A stretch of DNA of 5,271 nucleotides, taken from JAPLJQ01 sp037143735. Lineage in GTDB: Bacteria > Desulfobacterota > Syntrophia > Syntrophales > UBA2185. The stretch lies in NCBI GenBank assembly GCA_037143735.1, contig JBAWYD010000145.1, positions 1-5,271 on the forward strand. Direction: 5' to 3'. Made by a program: the position numbers and the translations under genes. The notes under the pieces are model-generated. The model was given only the letters and a program-made list of their open reading frames with translations, was not told the origin of the DNA and ran no database searches. The stretch's first letter is position 1. Every line of letters starts with the position of its first letter. This document shows positions 4,994 to 5,271 of this stretch, piece by piece.

Positions 4994-5271
4994 CAGTCTA
5001 TCCTTGAAAACGTCCTGTAATGATCTTCCGTCTTATAAATCAAACCATCGTTTGAAAATATGAGCCGGTCTTTCCCCCGCTTGCCCCCTTTGTAATGGAT
5101 ATCCGCCTCAAACCAGACACGGCCCTTCTTTTCCGGAAGCCTTCTCTCCCTGTTACGGAACACATCGCCCCCGATGCTCTTTCCCGGCGCAACATCCCGG
5201 AGATTTCCCCGGGATGGATCCCATCCCAGTCTCCTTGCGTCCTTCTTGGTGATAAAGTTATCAGGCAGGCG
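4993..5271 (-). CDS. Barnase-type guanyl-specific ribonuclease, N terminus outside the window
   Basis: The minus strand from the right edge to a TGA at 4995-4993 is open for 92 codons. The product begins R-L-P-D-N-F-I-T-K and ends Y-R-T-F-S-R-I-D. Compared from memory with Bacillus amyloliquefaciens barnase, it matches residues 19-110 with no gap and ends at the same residue. Landmarks include L-G-W, V-A-P-G-K-S-I-G-G-D, L-I-Y-K-T-E-D-H-Y. The catalytic and phosphate-binding residues are all present: Lys27, Glu73 (in F-E-A-D-I), Arg83, Arg87 and His102. An active RNase that cleaves single-stranded RNA after guanosine is therefore expected. Trp94 is replaced by Gly. The first part is missing, so it is unknown whether this is a secreted small RNase with a signal peptide or the C-terminal toxin domain of a larger delivered protein. 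It overlaps the barstar-type gene by one base; the promoter lies outside the window. Confidence 0.93.
   Translation of the reverse strand, partial: RLPDNFITKKDARRLGWDPSRGNLRDVAPGKSIGGDVFRNRERRLPEKKGRVWFEADIHYKGGKRGKDRLIFSNDGLIYKTEDHYRTFSRID

Noticed and set aside
1..5271. CRISPR array, tRNA, rRNA, insertion sequence or riboswitch.
   Set aside because: No regularly spaced direct repeats, no tRNA-like cloverleaf, no transposase reading frame and no recognisable riboswitch core were seen on either strand.

Overview
The window reads as ordinary chromosomal DNA of a Gram-negative bacterium. Sigma70-like promoters, strong Shine-Dalgarno sites, two exported proteins, an rmuC homologue and mid-range base composition would fit a delta-proteobacterial (Desulfobacterota, Syntrophales-like) host. 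That placement is inference from general protein style; no marker gene settles it.

Layout, left to right. Positions 1-98 hold no convincing gene. On the minus strand, 99-396 is the decayed remnant of a ParB-like (ParB/RepB/Spo0J N-terminal type) gene. Its GTG start, ribosome site, candidate promoter, palindromic operator and terminator hairpin survive, but most of the coding region has been deleted and the two ends are out of frame. The region 397-675 is a divergent control region: a minus-strand promoter (462-489) faces the remnant and a plus-strand promoter (606-634) faces a two-gene operon.

That operon (676-3021, plus strand) encodes two exported proteins 24 bp apart. The first has seven regular WG (KWG-type) repeats, an eighth degenerate one, and a tail carrying a duplicated R-W-x-P-x-I-x-D-[DE]-x-N motif. 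The second is an Ntn hydrolase of the choloylglycine hydrolase/penicillin V acylase family, whose signal-peptide cleavage would directly expose the catalytic cysteine. A perfect 12-bp hairpin at 3037-3064 closes the operon.

The right half is a minus-strand unit, transcribed from beyond the right edge leftwards: a barnase-type ribonuclease (N terminus cut by the window edge, active-site residues intact), its barstar-type inhibitor (stop and start codons share one base), and rmuC 21 bp further on. The first two form a toxin-inhibitor pair. The close spacing and lack of a visible terminator suggest that rmuC is read through from the same transcript.

The points most worth a second look are the barnase-barstar-rmuC arrangement, the WG-repeat/acylase secretion operon with its duplicated C-terminal motif and paired C-x-x-N-T-C motifs, and the fossil ParB-like gene that keeps its control signals.
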